Source: an uncultured Collinsella sp.
GTDB taxonomy: Bacteria; Actinomycetota; Coriobacteriia; Coriobacteriales; Coriobacteriaceae
Assembly: GCA_902478885.1 (NCBI GenBank)
Contig: CABSMS010000038.1
Location: 1-18,402, forward strand
Reading direction: 5' to 3'
Length of the DNA: 18,402 nt
Below the pieces are notes generated by a model that saw nothing but the letters and a program-made list of their open reading frames with translations, had not been told where the DNA came from and searched no databases. This document shows, one piece after another, positions 1-6,997 of this stretch. The stretch's first letter is position 1. Every line of letters begins with the position of its first letter. The position numbers and the translations under genes are program-made.

Positions 1-16
1 TCCGTACATGTACGGA
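1..16. repeat. 16-bp perfect palindrome at the contig edge
   Basis: TCCGTACATGTACGGA equals its own reverse complement over all 16 bases and occupies the very first positions of the window. It could be a dyad operator or part of a larger inverted repeat cut by the contig end. It could also be an end-of-assembly artefact, which is plausible because the other end of the contig carries library adapter. The symmetry is directly visible; its function is unknown. Confidence 0.5.
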
Positions 17-59
17 TGAATGTGGGAGGTGTTCGGATGAAGTTGATAATCAAGGTTGA
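3..59 (+). other. Possible 3' tail of an upstream gene (unrecognised)
   Basis: One frame is open from the window edge at position 3 to a TGA at 57-59, giving 18 codons with no start inside the window. In many Gram-positive genomes tilS (tRNA-Ile lysidine synthetase) sits directly upstream of hpt and ftsH, so this could be its C-terminus. The visible residues are too few and not diagnostic. A second frame closes at 17-19 and is equally possible. Confidence 0.2.
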
Positions 60-109
60 CGGTATTCCCGCGCTGATGGTGCGCGGGCTGGAAAATATAC
101 CCCGTGCGC

Positions 110-118
110 TGCTAGAAT
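110..118 (+). promoter_or_regulatory. Extended -10 promoter for hpt-ftsH
   Basis: TGCTAGAAT contains the extended -10 TG dinucleotide, one spacer base and a good TAGAAT hexamer, placed 57 nt before the hpt start. No convincing -35 hexamer lies 16-18 bp upstream, as is common for extended -10 promoters. The predicted leader is about 50 nt and includes the ribosome binding site AGAAAGG at about 163-169. Confidence 0.5.
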
Positions 119-175
119 GTGTAGTTCGCGTCCATACGGCGGTGTGTGGGCGATTAAGCACAAGAAAGGGTTGTC

Positions 176-724
176 ATGGCTTCTCAACATCCGGATATCG
201 AGAAGGTTCTGTTTACGCAGGAGGATATCGACGGTATCGTTTCTCGCCTGGGCGAGGAGATCACTCGCGACTACGCTGGTAAGGATCTGGTACTGATCGC
301 GGTTCTGCGCGGCGCCGTTGTCTTTATGGGCGACCTGATGCGTAAGATCGAGCTGCCGACCAACATCGATTTCATGGCTGTTTCGAGCTATGGCGACGGT
401 GTGAAGTCCTCGGGTATCGTGCGTATCATTAAGGACCTGGATATCGACATTCGTGGTCGCGACGTGCTGATCGTCGAGGACATTCTGGACTCGGGCCTGA
501 CGCTCAAGTATCTGATGAAGAACCTCGAGAGCCGCAAGCCCGCTTCTCTGGAGGTCGCCGCCTTCCTGTGGAAGGACGTTGAGGATCGCGTCTCGGCCAT
601 CACGCCCAAGTATGTTGGAACCCATTGCCCCGATGCCTTTGTGGTGGGCTACGGCCTCGACTATGCCGAGCGCTATCGCAACCTTCCGTATCTGGGCATT
701 TTGAAACCGGAGGTTTATTCGTAA
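176..724 (+). CDS. hpt: Hypoxanthine(-guanine) phosphoribosyltransferase
   Basis: This cytosolic purine-salvage enzyme transfers the ribose-5-phosphate of PRPP to hypoxanthine or guanine, giving IMP or GMP. The 182-residue product has the normal length for bacterial Hpt. The PRPP-binding loop of type I phosphoribosyltransferases is visible at residues 97-109 (VLIVEDILDSGLT, with the acidic pair E101-D102). The purine-binding C-terminal block PDAFVVGYGLDY is at 152-163, followed by the family ending YRNLPYLGILKPEVY. The ATG at 176 is chosen because AGAAAGG lies 6-7 nt upstream and homologues start here. ftsH begins one base after the stop codon, so the two genes are almost certainly co-transcribed and translationally coupled. 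The hpt-ftsH order is conserved in many Gram-positive bacteria. Confidence 0.96.
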   Translation: MASQHPDIEKVLFTQEDIDGIVSRLGEEITRDYAGKDLVLIAVLRGAVVFMGDLMRKIELPTNIDFMAVSSYGDGVKSSGIVRIIKDLDIDIRGRDVLIVEDILDSGLTLKYLMKNLESRKPASLEVAAFLWKDVEDRVSAITPKYVGTHCPDAFVVGYGLDYAERYRNLPYLGILKPEVYS

Positions 725-725
725 G

Positions 726-2861
726 ATGCCCGACGACCGTAACGACAACAATTCCCAGACTCCCCGGGAGCCTAAGATCCCGGGGATGCCCGGAGGCAAG
801 AAGCCCACGCGTACGGGCTGGCTGTATTTTATTTTGGCTTGCGCGCTTCTGGGCTACGCCTTCTTTAACATGGGCTCCGGCTTTGCCAATTCCAGCAATA
901 CCGTTAAGCTCGCGACGAGCGAGATGGTGAGCGCCATCAAGCAGGATCGCGTCGAAGATCTGACCTATACGGTTCAAGACGGAAGCGTGACGGGTCATTA
1001 CTGGAAGACGAAGAAGGACAAGGGCGATACGAGCGAGCTCAAGAGCTTCTCCTCGACCTATGTCGGCTCCGATTCGCTTGCCGAGCTCATGGCGGAGCAC
1101 CCCGATACCAAGTACATCGTCAACACCAACGATCCCGATTTTTGGGGCGACTTGGCGATGAGTGTGCTTCCGACGATCGCCCTTATCGCCATCATGTTCT
1201 ACTTTATGCGCCAGATGATGGGCGCCAACAACAGGAACATGCAGTTTGGCAAGACCAATGCCAAGACCAACGAGGCCACACGCCCCAAGGTCAAGTTCGA
1301 GGACGTTGCCGGCGTGGACGAGGCAGTCGAGGAGCTCGAGGAGATCCGTGACTTTTTGAGCGATCCGGATCGCTATCGCAAGCTGGGCGCCAAGATCCCG
1401 CGTGGCGTGTTGCTGGTTGGCCCTCCGGGCACCGGTAAAACGCTGCTGGCCAAGGCAGTTGCCGGCGAGGCGGGCGTGCCGTTCTTTAGCATCTCGGGTT
1501 CCGACTTTGTCGAGATGTTCGTAGGTGTCGGCGCCAGCCGTGTGCGTGACCTCTTTAAGGAGGCCAAGTCCCAGGCCCCGTCGATCATCTTTATCGATGA
1601 GATCGATGCCGTGGGACGTCAGCGCGGAGCTGGCTTGGGCGGCGGTCACGACGAGCGCGAGCAGACGCTCAACCAGCTGCTGGTCGAGATGGACGGCTTT
1701 GAGGAAAGCGAGTCGGTCATCCTGATCGCTGCGACCAACCGTCCTGACATCCTGGATCCGGCATTGCTGCGTCCCGGCCGTTTTGACCGTCAGGTTACGG
1801 TCGACCGTCCGGATGTGAAGGGCCGCGAGCAGATCTTGCGCGTGCATGCCGAGAACAAGCCGATGGACGAGGACGTTAAGTTTGAGAAGCTCGCCCAGAT
1901 GACCGTTGGCTTTACTGGTGCCGATTTGGCGAACCTGCTCAACGAGTCTGCGCTGCTGGCCGCTCGCCGTCATCGTTCCGTGATCTCGATGGACGAGGTC
2001 GAGGAGTCGATGGAGCGCGTGATTGCCGGACCGCAACGCAAGGGTCGCGTGATGACCGAGGCCGAGCGCACCACGATTGCCTACCACGAGAGCGGTCACG
2101 CCCTGGTGGGCCACATCCTGGAGCACTCCGATCCGGTCCACAAGATCTCGATCGTCAGCCGCGGTCAGGCTCTGGGCTACACGCTGCAGCTTCCGCAGGA
2201 GGACCACTTCCTCAAGACCAAGAACGAGATGCTCGACGAGCTCGCCGTGTTCTTGGGCGGTCGCGTTGCCGAGGAGCTCATGTGCGATGACATTACGTCG
2301 GGCGCGAGCAACGATCTGGAGCGCGCAACCAAGATGGCGCGCGAGATGGTCACGCGCCTGGGCATGAGCGAGGAGCTGGGCACGCAAGTGTTTGGCGAGG
2401 CGCAACATCAGGTGTTCCTCGGTCGCGATTACGCCGATCATCAGGATTACTCCGAGGAGACGGCGCGCCGCATCGATATCGAAGTTCAGCGCATCATGCG
2501 TGAGGCCCATCGTCGTGCGGTCGAGATCCTGGACGCTCGTCGCGATCAGCTCGATCTGATGGCGAAGGTGCTGCTTGAGCGCGAGACCGTCGAAGGCGAC
2601 GCCGTGAATGCCCTGCTCGATAACGAGTGGGACGCCTACCTTGAGCGCGAGGGCGATATCCTGGCGGCCAAGGAGGAGCGCAATGCCAAGGCGGCTGGCT
2701 TGCCGACCAAGAAGCGCACGCCTCGTATGAGCGAGGAGGAGCTGGCGGCTGATGCCGCGGCCTTTGCGCAGGCGGCCATGCAGGAGGATGCCGAGGCCGC
2801 GTCCGATGATGCTGGCGATGACCATACCGTTGCCGATGCCGATGCCGATGCCGACAAATAG
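726..2861 (+). CDS. ftsH: ATP-dependent zinc metalloprotease FtsH
   Basis: Membrane-anchored AAA+ protease that degrades misassembled membrane proteins and short-lived regulators; it works as a hexamer facing the cytoplasm. The 711-residue protein has a polar, Pro/Lys-rich N-terminus, TM1 at about 31-48, an extracytoplasmic segment at about 50-142 and TM2 at about 143-161. The AAA module has Walker A GPPGTGKT (232-239), pore motif FVEMFVG (261-267), Walker B IIFIDE (287-292) and the second region of homology around 338-354. The M41 protease domain has HESGH (454-458) and the third zinc ligand D530 in SGASNDLERAT. GGAGG at 708-712, inside the end of hpt, is the ribosome binding site. The last 50 or so residues are acidic, Ala-rich and probably disordered, ending in an Asp-Ala repeat encoded by a 6-bp tandem repeat. 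A terminator follows directly. Confidence 0.98.
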   Translation: MPDDRNDNNSQTPREPKIPGMPGGKKPTRTGWLYFILACALLGYAFFNMGSGFANSSNTVKLATSEMVSAIKQDRVEDLTYTVQDGSVTGHYWKTKKDKGDTSELKSFSSTYVGSDSLAELMAEHPDTKYIVNTNDPDFWGDLAMSVLPTIALIAIMFYFMRQMMGANNRNMQFGKTNAKTNEATRPKVKFEDVAGVDEAVEELEEIRDFLSDPDRYRKLGAKIPRGVLLVGPPGTGKTLLAKAVAGEAGVPFFSISGSDFVEMFVGVGASRVRDLFKEAKSQAPSIIFIDEIDAVGRQRGAGLGGGHDEREQTLNQLLVEMDGFEESESVILIAATNRPDILDPALLRPGRFDRQVTVDRPDVKGREQILRVHAENKPMDEDVKFEKLAQMTVGFTGADLANLLNESALLAARRHRSVISMDEVEESMERVIAGPQRKGRVMTEAERTTIAYHESGHALVGHILEHSDPVHKISIVSRGQALGYTLQLPQEDHFLKTKNEMLDELAVFLGGRVAEELMCDDITSGASNDLERATKMAREMVTRLGMSEELGTQVFGEAQHQVFLGRDYADHQDYSEETARRIDIEVQRIMREAHRRAVEILDARRDQLDLMAKVLLERETVEGDAVNALLDNEWDAYLEREGDILAAKEERNAKAAGLPTKKRTPRMSEEELAADAAAFAQAAMQEDAEAASDDAGDDHTVADADADADK
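2832..2855 (+). repeat. 6-bp tandem repeat (GCCGAT)4 in the ftsH 3' end
   Basis: Four tandem copies of GCCGAT, the last reading GCCGAC, encode the Ala-Asp repeat at the FtsH C-terminus. Because the unit is a multiple of three, copy-number changes would lengthen or shorten the acidic tail without shifting frame. Variability between strains is inferred, not seen. Confidence 0.75.
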
Positions 2862-2872
2862 TCTTTGTGGCG

Positions 2873-2910
2873 AAAGCCTCTGCGGGGAAACCTGCGGAGG
2901 CTTTTTCTTT
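2873..2910 (+). terminator. Rho-independent terminator after ftsH
   Basis: A 10-bp stem, AAGCCTCTGC paired with GCGGAGGCTT (one G-U pair), is followed by TTTTTCTTTT. It starts 12 nt after the ftsH stop codon and should end the hpt-ftsH transcript. Confidence 0.9.
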
Positions 2911-2930
2911 TGAGCGATATGGGGCCGTCT

Positions 2931-2990
2931 GTTGATTGGGGACAGACTTAAATGAGCGTTTTCACGCATTTAAGTCTGTCCCCAATCAAC
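2931..2990. repeat. 60-bp palindromic element with 24-bp perfect arms
   Basis: The left arm (2931-2954) and right arm (2967-2990) are exact reverse complements over 24 bp. Both contain the core GGGGACAGACTTAAATG or its complement. The 12-nt centre can extend the hairpin with CGT/ACG, a TTTC loop and a two-base bulge. There is no T-tract and a terminator already precedes it, so it is not an ordinary terminator. The GGGGACAG core resembles REP-like palindromes mobilised by REP-associated tyrosine transposases (RAYTs). That link is from memory and inference, because no transposase lies in this window. Confidence 0.7.
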
Positions 2991-3010
2991 ATTGCTGCGG
3001 CACTTTGCTC

Positions 3011-3026
3011 GGCTAAAGCGTACAAT
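3011..3026 (+). promoter_or_regulatory. Candidate -10 region for the aminotransferase gene
   Basis: GGCTAAAGCGTACAAT contains the -10 hexamer TACAAT, placed 25 nt before the start codon at 3051. No clear -35 lies 16-18 bp upstream. The GGCTAAAGCG just before the -10 is nearly repeated at two other promoters in this window (4349-4363 and 7011-7026), which supports a real promoter. Confidence 0.45.
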
Positions 3027-3050
3027 AGCGCCTATGCGAAAGGGGAACAG

Positions 3051-4235
3051 ATGATCAACGAAACTATGTATGCTCGCGGTGCGGAAAGCTCCATCATCCG
3101 TGAGATTTTTAGCTATGGCCTTGAGCGCAAGGCGCAGATCGGTGCGGAAAACGTATTCGATTTTTCGCTGGGCAATCCGAGCGTTCCGGCGCCCGCTGCT
3201 GTGGCTGAGTCGATTAAGAAGGCCCTGGAGCTGCCGAGTGATCAGTTGCACGGCTACACCCCCGCTCCGGGCCTGCCGCAATGTCGAGCAGCCGTCGCCG
3301 AATCGCTCAACCGCCGCTTTGGAACAAGCTATGAGGGCAAAGACGTCTTTATGACGGTGGGTGCCGCGGCTTCGCTCACCTGCACGCTCAACGCCGTTAC
3401 GAACCCGGGCGACGAGGTTATTGTTATTGCCCCGTACTTTCCGGAGTATCGCGTTTGGATTGAGAAGGCCGGCTGCACGTGTGTTGAGACGCTCGCCGAT
3501 GAAGATACGTTCCAGCTGAGCGTGGACAACGTGCTCAAGGCGATCAGCGATAAGACGGCGGCCGTCATCATCGACTCTCCCAACAATCCGACCGGTGCCG
3601 TATATACATGCGACACGCTGACGCGACTGGCCAATGTTCTGCGCGAGGCCAACGCTCAGCGCGATCCCGAGAATCCGATTATGCTCATCTCGGATGAGCC
3701 GTACCGCGAAATTGTGTACGGTGCCGAGGTGCCTTGGGTGCCCTCGATCTACGAGAACACCATCGTGTGCTACTCGTATTCCAAGTCGCTGTCGCTGCCG
3801 GGCGAGCGCGTGGGGTGGATCTTGGTTCCCAACACCAATCCGCAGGCTGCCCGTCTGATGCCGGCTGTTGCGGGTGCTGCCCGTACGCTAGGTTTTGTAT
3901 GCGCACCGGCACTCTTCCAGCGCGTGATCATCGATTGCATCGATGAGCCGAGCGATGTCGAGGCCTATGCACGCAACCGCACCGCGCTTACCGACGCACT
4001 AGCGGAGTACGGCTACACCTATGTTGAGCCGGATGGTGCATTCTACCTGTGGGTGAAGGCACTGGAGCCCGATGCGAATGCGTTTTGCGAGCGCGCAAAG
4101 AAGTATGAGCTGCTTGCGGTTCCCTCGGACAGCTTTGGTATGCCGGGCTGGTTCCGCCTGGGCTACTGCGTGAGTTACGAGACGATTATCAATTCGCTAC
4201 CCGCTTGGAAACAGTTGGCGGACGAGTATCGTTAA
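3051..4235 (+). CDS. PLP-dependent class I aminotransferase (AspC/AlaA-like)
   Basis: Fold type I aminotransferase, expected to move amino groups between an amino acid and a 2-oxo acid in the cytosol. The 394-residue protein has the usual family length. Visible landmarks are the substrate-loop start FSLGNPSVPAP (38-48), the PLP-contacting SPNNPTG (176-182, N179), D215 in SDEPY, the Schiff-base lysine K245 in SYSKSLSLPGERVGW, and the carboxylate-binding arginine R369 in WFRLGY. The ATG at 3051 is chosen because AAAGGGG lies about 7 nt upstream. The in-frame ATG at 2952 lies inside the palindromic repeat and would add 33 non-homologous residues. Substrate specificity (Asp, Ala or aromatic) cannot be read from sequence. 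The gene appears monocistronic. Confidence 0.9.
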   Translation: MINETMYARGAESSIIREIFSYGLERKAQIGAENVFDFSLGNPSVPAPAAVAESIKKALELPSDQLHGYTPAPGLPQCRAAVAESLNRRFGTSYEGKDVFMTVGAAASLTCTLNAVTNPGDEVIVIAPYFPEYRVWIEKAGCTCVETLADEDTFQLSVDNVLKAISDKTAAVIIDSPNNPTGAVYTCDTLTRLANVLREANAQRDPENPIMLISDEPYREIVYGAEVPWVPSIYENTIVCYSYSKSLSLPGERVGWILVPNTNPQAARLMPAVAGAARTLGFVCAPALFQRVIIDCIDEPSDVEAYARNRTALTDALAEYGYTYVEPDGAFYLWVKALEPDANAFCERAKKYELLAVPSDSFGMPGWFRLGYCVSYETIINSLPAWKQLADEYR

Positions 4236-4269
4236 AAGTAAAGCGCTCTGCCTACAATGTTTTACGTGA

Positions 4270-4300
4270 AACGGGGTTTGGTGTTAAGCCAGACCCCGTT
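4270..4300 (+). terminator. Hairpin after the aminotransferase gene; weak terminator or attenuator
   Basis: AACGGGGTTTGG (4270-4281) pairs with CCAGACCCCGTT (4289-4300) over 12 bp, with one G-U pair and a 7-nt loop. The following bases (GTCATGG) are not a proper T-tract, so termination would be inefficient or need a factor. A TACAAT box at 4253-4258 lies just upstream, so attenuation of a transcript towards the PHP gene is also possible. Confidence 0.45.
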
Positions 4301-4333
4301 GTCATGGACGTTGTGTCTTTGGGATGGAGTGGT

Positions 4334-4363
4334 TTTACGACTATCGAAGGCTATGCGTACAAT
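4334..4363 (+). promoter_or_regulatory. Promoter for the PHP phosphoesterase gene
   Basis: TTTACG (4334-4339) and TACAAT (4358-4363) are separated by 18 bp and lie 38 nt before the start codon. The -10 is preceded by GGCTATGCG, close to the GGCTAAAGCG found before the aminotransferase -10. Confidence 0.5.
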
Positions 4364-4400
4364 GAATATAAGCGACGGCCGTGCCAGATAAGGAGACCTG

Positions 4401-5222
4401 ATGCCCTACCTGCTTTCTTGTGACATTCATACCCATACGATGTTCTCTGCGCATGCATATTCGACCATTGAGGAGAATGTGTACTGGGCGGCAGAGCGTG
4501 GCCTGCAGGTGCTCGGATCTGCCGACCATCTGAGCTCTATGGTTACGGCTTGCCCCAATGACCTGCGCAGTTACCAGTTCTTTATCAACCAGGATATCTG
4601 GCCGCGCATTTGGAGCGGCGTGCTAGTGCTGCGTGGTGCCGAGGCCGATATCGTTTCGCTGGACGGAAGCCTGTTTGGCGAGGACACTCCTGTCACGCTC
4701 GATATTGCCGGCGATTCGTACAGCCGTCAGCATTCGCTGTTCGATTTGGTTACGCGTAATTTGGATTATTTGGTTGCAAGCGTGCATAATCCGCAGATTG
4801 CTGAGGGCGCGACGCTGGCCCAGACGACCGAGATGTATATCAATGCCCTGGAGCACCCCAAGGTGTTCATGCTGGGTCACACGGGGCGTTCGGGCGTGCC
4901 GTTCGATATCGACGAAGTGCTGTTGGCGGCTAAGGCCAAGCACAAGATTATCGAGATCAACAACCATAGTCTTGAACACGGTGTCGACACTGAGCATTGG
5001 GCTGCATGCCGCAAGATCGCCGAGCGCTGCGCCGAGCTGGGCGTGGGGATTGGCGTCTCGACCGATGCGCACATTGGTATGGCAATTGGTAAGCTCGATT
5101 ACGCTCGCAAGATGCTCGACGAGATTCACTTCCCGTTGGATCTGATCGTGACGCGCGATCGCGAGACGCTGCTGCGCGAGATGGCGGCAGCCGGCGTGTG
5201 CGATCTGCGCAATGGGATGTAG
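4401..5222 (+). CDS. PHP-domain phosphoesterase (YcdX-like)
   Basis: A 273-residue stand-alone PHP (polymerase and histidinol phosphatase) domain enzyme, expected to hydrolyse a small phosphoester with a trinuclear metal site. Metal ligands of the family can be placed at D8-I-H10-T-H12, H18, D42-H43, E81 (GAEADI), H129 (ASVHNP), H160 (LGHTGR) and D222/H224 (STDAHIG). This spacing fits the YcdX subgroup better than HisK histidinol phosphatases or polymerase-linked PHP domains. AAGGAG (4390-4395) lies 5 nt before the ATG. The gene has its own promoter and terminator and no functional partner nearby. The physiological substrate is unknown, and histidinol phosphatase activity cannot be excluded. 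Confidence 0.88.
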   Translation: MPYLLSCDIHTHTMFSAHAYSTIEENVYWAAERGLQVLGSADHLSSMVTACPNDLRSYQFFINQDIWPRIWSGVLVLRGAEADIVSLDGSLFGEDTPVTLDIAGDSYSRQHSLFDLVTRNLDYLVASVHNPQIAEGATLAQTTEMYINALEHPKVFMLGHTGRSGVPFDIDEVLLAAKAKHKIIEINNHSLEHGVDTEHWAACRKIAERCAELGVGIGVSTDAHIGMAIGKLDYARKMLDEIHFPLDLIVTRDRETLLREMAAAGVCDLRNGM

Positions 5223-5242
5223 CGGAATTTATAAACCAAGCG

Positions 5243-5280
5243 AAGGGGGGGCGGCCCAGACGGGTCGCCCCCTTTCTTGT
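5243..5280 (+). terminator. Rho-independent terminator after the PHP gene
   Basis: GGGGGCGGCCC (5247-5257) pairs with GGGTCGCCCCC (5262-5272) around an AGAC loop, followed by TTTCTTGT. It lies between the convergent PHP and methyltransferase genes. The U-tract is good only on the plus strand, so it mainly serves the PHP gene. Confidence 0.88.
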
Positions 5281-5302
5281 CCCAAAAATCTACTGAGGTT
5301 GG

Positions 5303-6745
5303 TTAGCGGCGTTCGAGGACCGCTACGGTTTCGGTGTGGTCGGTGTGAGGGAACATGTCGACTGGCGTGATCTTGAGCAGGCGATAGCCTCCGTCGAGGA
5401 GCTGGTGCAGGTCGCGCTCTTGAGTCACGGGGTTGCAGCTGATATAGGTGATGCGGCGCGGCTTAAGCGCGCAGGCAGCTTCGAGGAACTCGGGGGTAGA
5501 GCCGGCGCGCGGCGGATCGATGGAAAGGACATCGACCCGCTCGTTGTTGTCGGCGGCATCTAGGATGTAGTCGGTGGCATCGTCGGCTATAAACCAAGCG
5601 CTGCGGGTGAGGCCGTTGAGCTCGGCATTACGACGTGCGTCGGCAATGCCGGCGTGGTTGCGCTCCACGCCAAGCAGCATAATACCGACGCCCTTGTCCT
5701 GGGCGGCTTTGGCTGCGCACAGGCCGATAGTTCCACTACCGCAATAGGCATCCATGAGTACGTCGCCCTGCTGCAGGTCCATGCCGTCAATCGCGAGCTG
5801 ATAGAGCAGCTCGGTCTGCTGCGGGTTGGTCTGGTAGAACGCGGTGGGGGAGATATCGAACTCGCAGCCGAGCAGCTGGTCGCGCATGCACTCGGCGCCA
5901 TATACAATGCGGGTTTCCTCGCCGAGGATGGCGTTGCCGGGACGTCCGTTGATGTTTTGGGCGACGGTGACGATGTGCGGATTGAGCGCGGCGACAGCCT
6001 CAAAGAACTCCTGCGCATGCGGCAAGTCGCGCTGAGCGGTCACGAGCGTGACCATGACCTGGTCGGTACGCCAACCGCAGCGGACGACGGCATAGCGAAG
6101 CAAACCAAGATGCTTGTCCTCATTAAAGGCGGGAATATGCAGCCGCTCAGCTTCGCGTGCGATGCCGTTGAGAATCTGACGGGCACCCGGTGCCTCGACA
6201 GGACACTCGGGTACGGCAACGATCTTGTGCGTGCCGCGCTCAAAGAAACCGCAACGGACAGCACCCTCCTTACCGGGAGCAAAGGGAGTGGCGGCCTTAT
6301 GGCGAAAACCGCGCGGCGCAGGATATTTGCCCGGGTCGCCCAGGGTGACGCCCATACCGCGAATGGGGTCGACGCTAATGCCCTCGCGCTCGCAAAGGGT
6401 AGCAAAAAGCTCCTCCATGGCGGCCTGCTTGGCTGCCAACTGCTTCTTATAAGGACGATTGAGCGCCGTACACCCACCGCAAGCTTTCATGATCGAACAG
6501 GGAGACTTGGGGTCCACAGCCTTACGCGCAGACGAAACCTGATCTTTATGCGAGCGCTTGGAGCGAGTCTGAGATGCCTTATCCTCGTTCCGACGAGAGC
6601 CGGGACGCTTGGCCTTGCCCTTAGCCGATTTGCTTTTTGCAGCTTTAGAAGACTTGGATTTCGTAGAAGATTTCTCCTCCTTCGACCCCTCAACCGCCTC
6701 CACCAAAGCACGACGAGCCCTACGCTCCGCACGAGATTCTGCCAT
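5303..6745 (-). CDS. 23S rRNA/tRNA m5U methyltransferase (RlmD/RlmCD/TrmA family)
   Basis: SAM-dependent enzyme that methylates C5 of a uridine in 23S rRNA or tRNA. Within 480 residues, an Fe-S cluster motif is seen as C83-x5-C89-x2-C92 plus C181. The SAM-binding motif DAYCGSGTIGL is at 332-342 and DPPRAG at 410-415. The catalytic cysteine is C437 in SCNP, and the terminal HTE block has general base E472. The start at 6745 is preferred because GGAG lies 6 nt upstream and homology-like sequence fades; an in-frame start at 6979 would translate the hairpin element. No TRAM domain is visible. Residues 1-80 are instead a Lys/Ser/Arg-rich low-complexity tail that may bind RNA. Whether it modifies U747, U1939 or tRNA U54 cannot be decided here. 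Confidence 0.9.
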   Translation of the reverse strand: MAESRAERRARRALVEAVEGSKEEKSSTKSKSSKAAKSKSAKGKAKRPGSRRNEDKASQTRSKRSHKDQVSSARKAVDPKSPCSIMKACGGCTALNRPYKKQLAAKQAAMEELFATLCEREGISVDPIRGMGVTLGDPGKYPAPRGFRHKAATPFAPGKEGAVRCGFFERGTHKIVAVPECPVEAPGARQILNGIAREAERLHIPAFNEDKHLGLLRYAVVRCGWRTDQVMVTLVTAQRDLPHAQEFFEAVAALNPHIVTVAQNINGRPGNAILGEETRIVYGAECMRDQLLGCEFDISPTAFYQTNPQQTELLYQLAIDGMDLQQGDVLMDAYCGSGTIGLCAAKAAQDKGVGIMLLGVERNHAGIADARRNAELNGLTRSAWFIADDATDYILDAADNNERVDVLSIDPPRAGSTPEFLEAACALKPRRITYISCNPVTQERDLHQLLDGGYRLLKITPVDMFPHTDHTETVAVLERR

Positions 6746-6757
6746 CAATAACTCCAC

Positions 6758-6771
6758 TAATTCATGAATTA
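6758..6771. promoter_or_regulatory. 14-bp perfect palindrome in the methyltransferase leader
   Basis: TAATTCATGAATTA is fully self-complementary. It lies between the candidate minus-strand -10 box and the ribosome binding site of the methyltransferase gene, in an AT-rich patch of otherwise GC-rich DNA. It could be an operator; nothing in the sequence names a regulator. Confidence 0.35.
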
Positions 6772-6782
6772 AAGCTGCAAGT

Positions 6783-6788
6783 ATTGTA
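6783..6788 (-). promoter_or_regulatory. Candidate -10 box for the methyltransferase gene
   Basis: On the minus strand this reads TACAAT, 37 nt upstream of the start codon at 6745. No good -35 is present at standard spacing. The hexamer is identical to that of the aminotransferase and PHP promoters in this window. Confidence 0.4.
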
Positions 6789-6850
6789 CCGTGCCAAGCC
6801 AGCAGACGATATGCAAGCGGTTTAATCGTGTCAGCGATAAGCCCAACGAC

Positions 6851-6992
6851 GGTTGCCCACCGCGTGAGGGGTGTGGGGGTTAAGTTTATCGCGAGTTCCG
6901 CACGAACAGGAGGCCACTTAATGTGGCCTCCGTCGTGAGCAGGACTGTAGAGCAGGAAACTTAACCCCACACCCCTCACGCGGCGGGCAAAC
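6851..6992. repeat. 142-bp composite palindromic hairpin element
   Basis: The outer arms 6860-6887 and 6957-6983 are complementary over 27 bp with a single extra G in the left arm (core GTGAGGGGTGTGGGG). They extend outward through GGTTGCCC and GGGCAAAC with one mismatch. Nested inside are AGTTCC/GGACT, CACGA/TCGTG and a perfect 9-bp hairpin GGAGGCCAC-TTAAT-GTGGCCTCC at 6909-6931. AGCAGGA occurs twice (6938-6944 and 6951-6957). The whole element can fold as one long interrupted hairpin. No T-tract, no obvious target duplication and no coding content are seen. A MITE-like repeat or a structured RNA are the main options. With the promoters on either side it fills most of the 337-bp intergenic gap. 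Confidence 0.75.
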
Positions 6993-6997
6993 TCGCC

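Noticed and set aside
37..282. Small open frame overlapping the hpt start, with GGGAGG upstream of ATG 37
   Set aside because: It overlaps hpt by over 100 nt in another frame, spans the hpt promoter and resembles no known protein. The ribosome binding site alone is not enough.
600..2969. 789-codon open frame antisense to ftsH
   Set aside because: It is fully antisense to a protein with every FtsH motif, has Leu/Arg/His-rich composition and no recognisable domain. Such frames arise from strong GC codon bias on the opposite strand.
2952..3050. N-terminal extension of the aminotransferase
   Set aside because: The start lies inside the 60-bp palindrome without a ribosome binding site, while ATG 3051 has AAAGGGG.
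3051..4235. MalY-like role for the first aminotransferase
   Set aside because: It has the classic class I aminotransferase motifs (SPNNPTG, SYSKSLSLPGERVGW) and lacks PTS neighbours, unlike the enzyme at 14063.
6746..6979. N-terminal extension of the methyltransferase
   Set aside because: It would translate the composite hairpin element and the candidate promoter; ATG 6745 has a good ribosome binding site.
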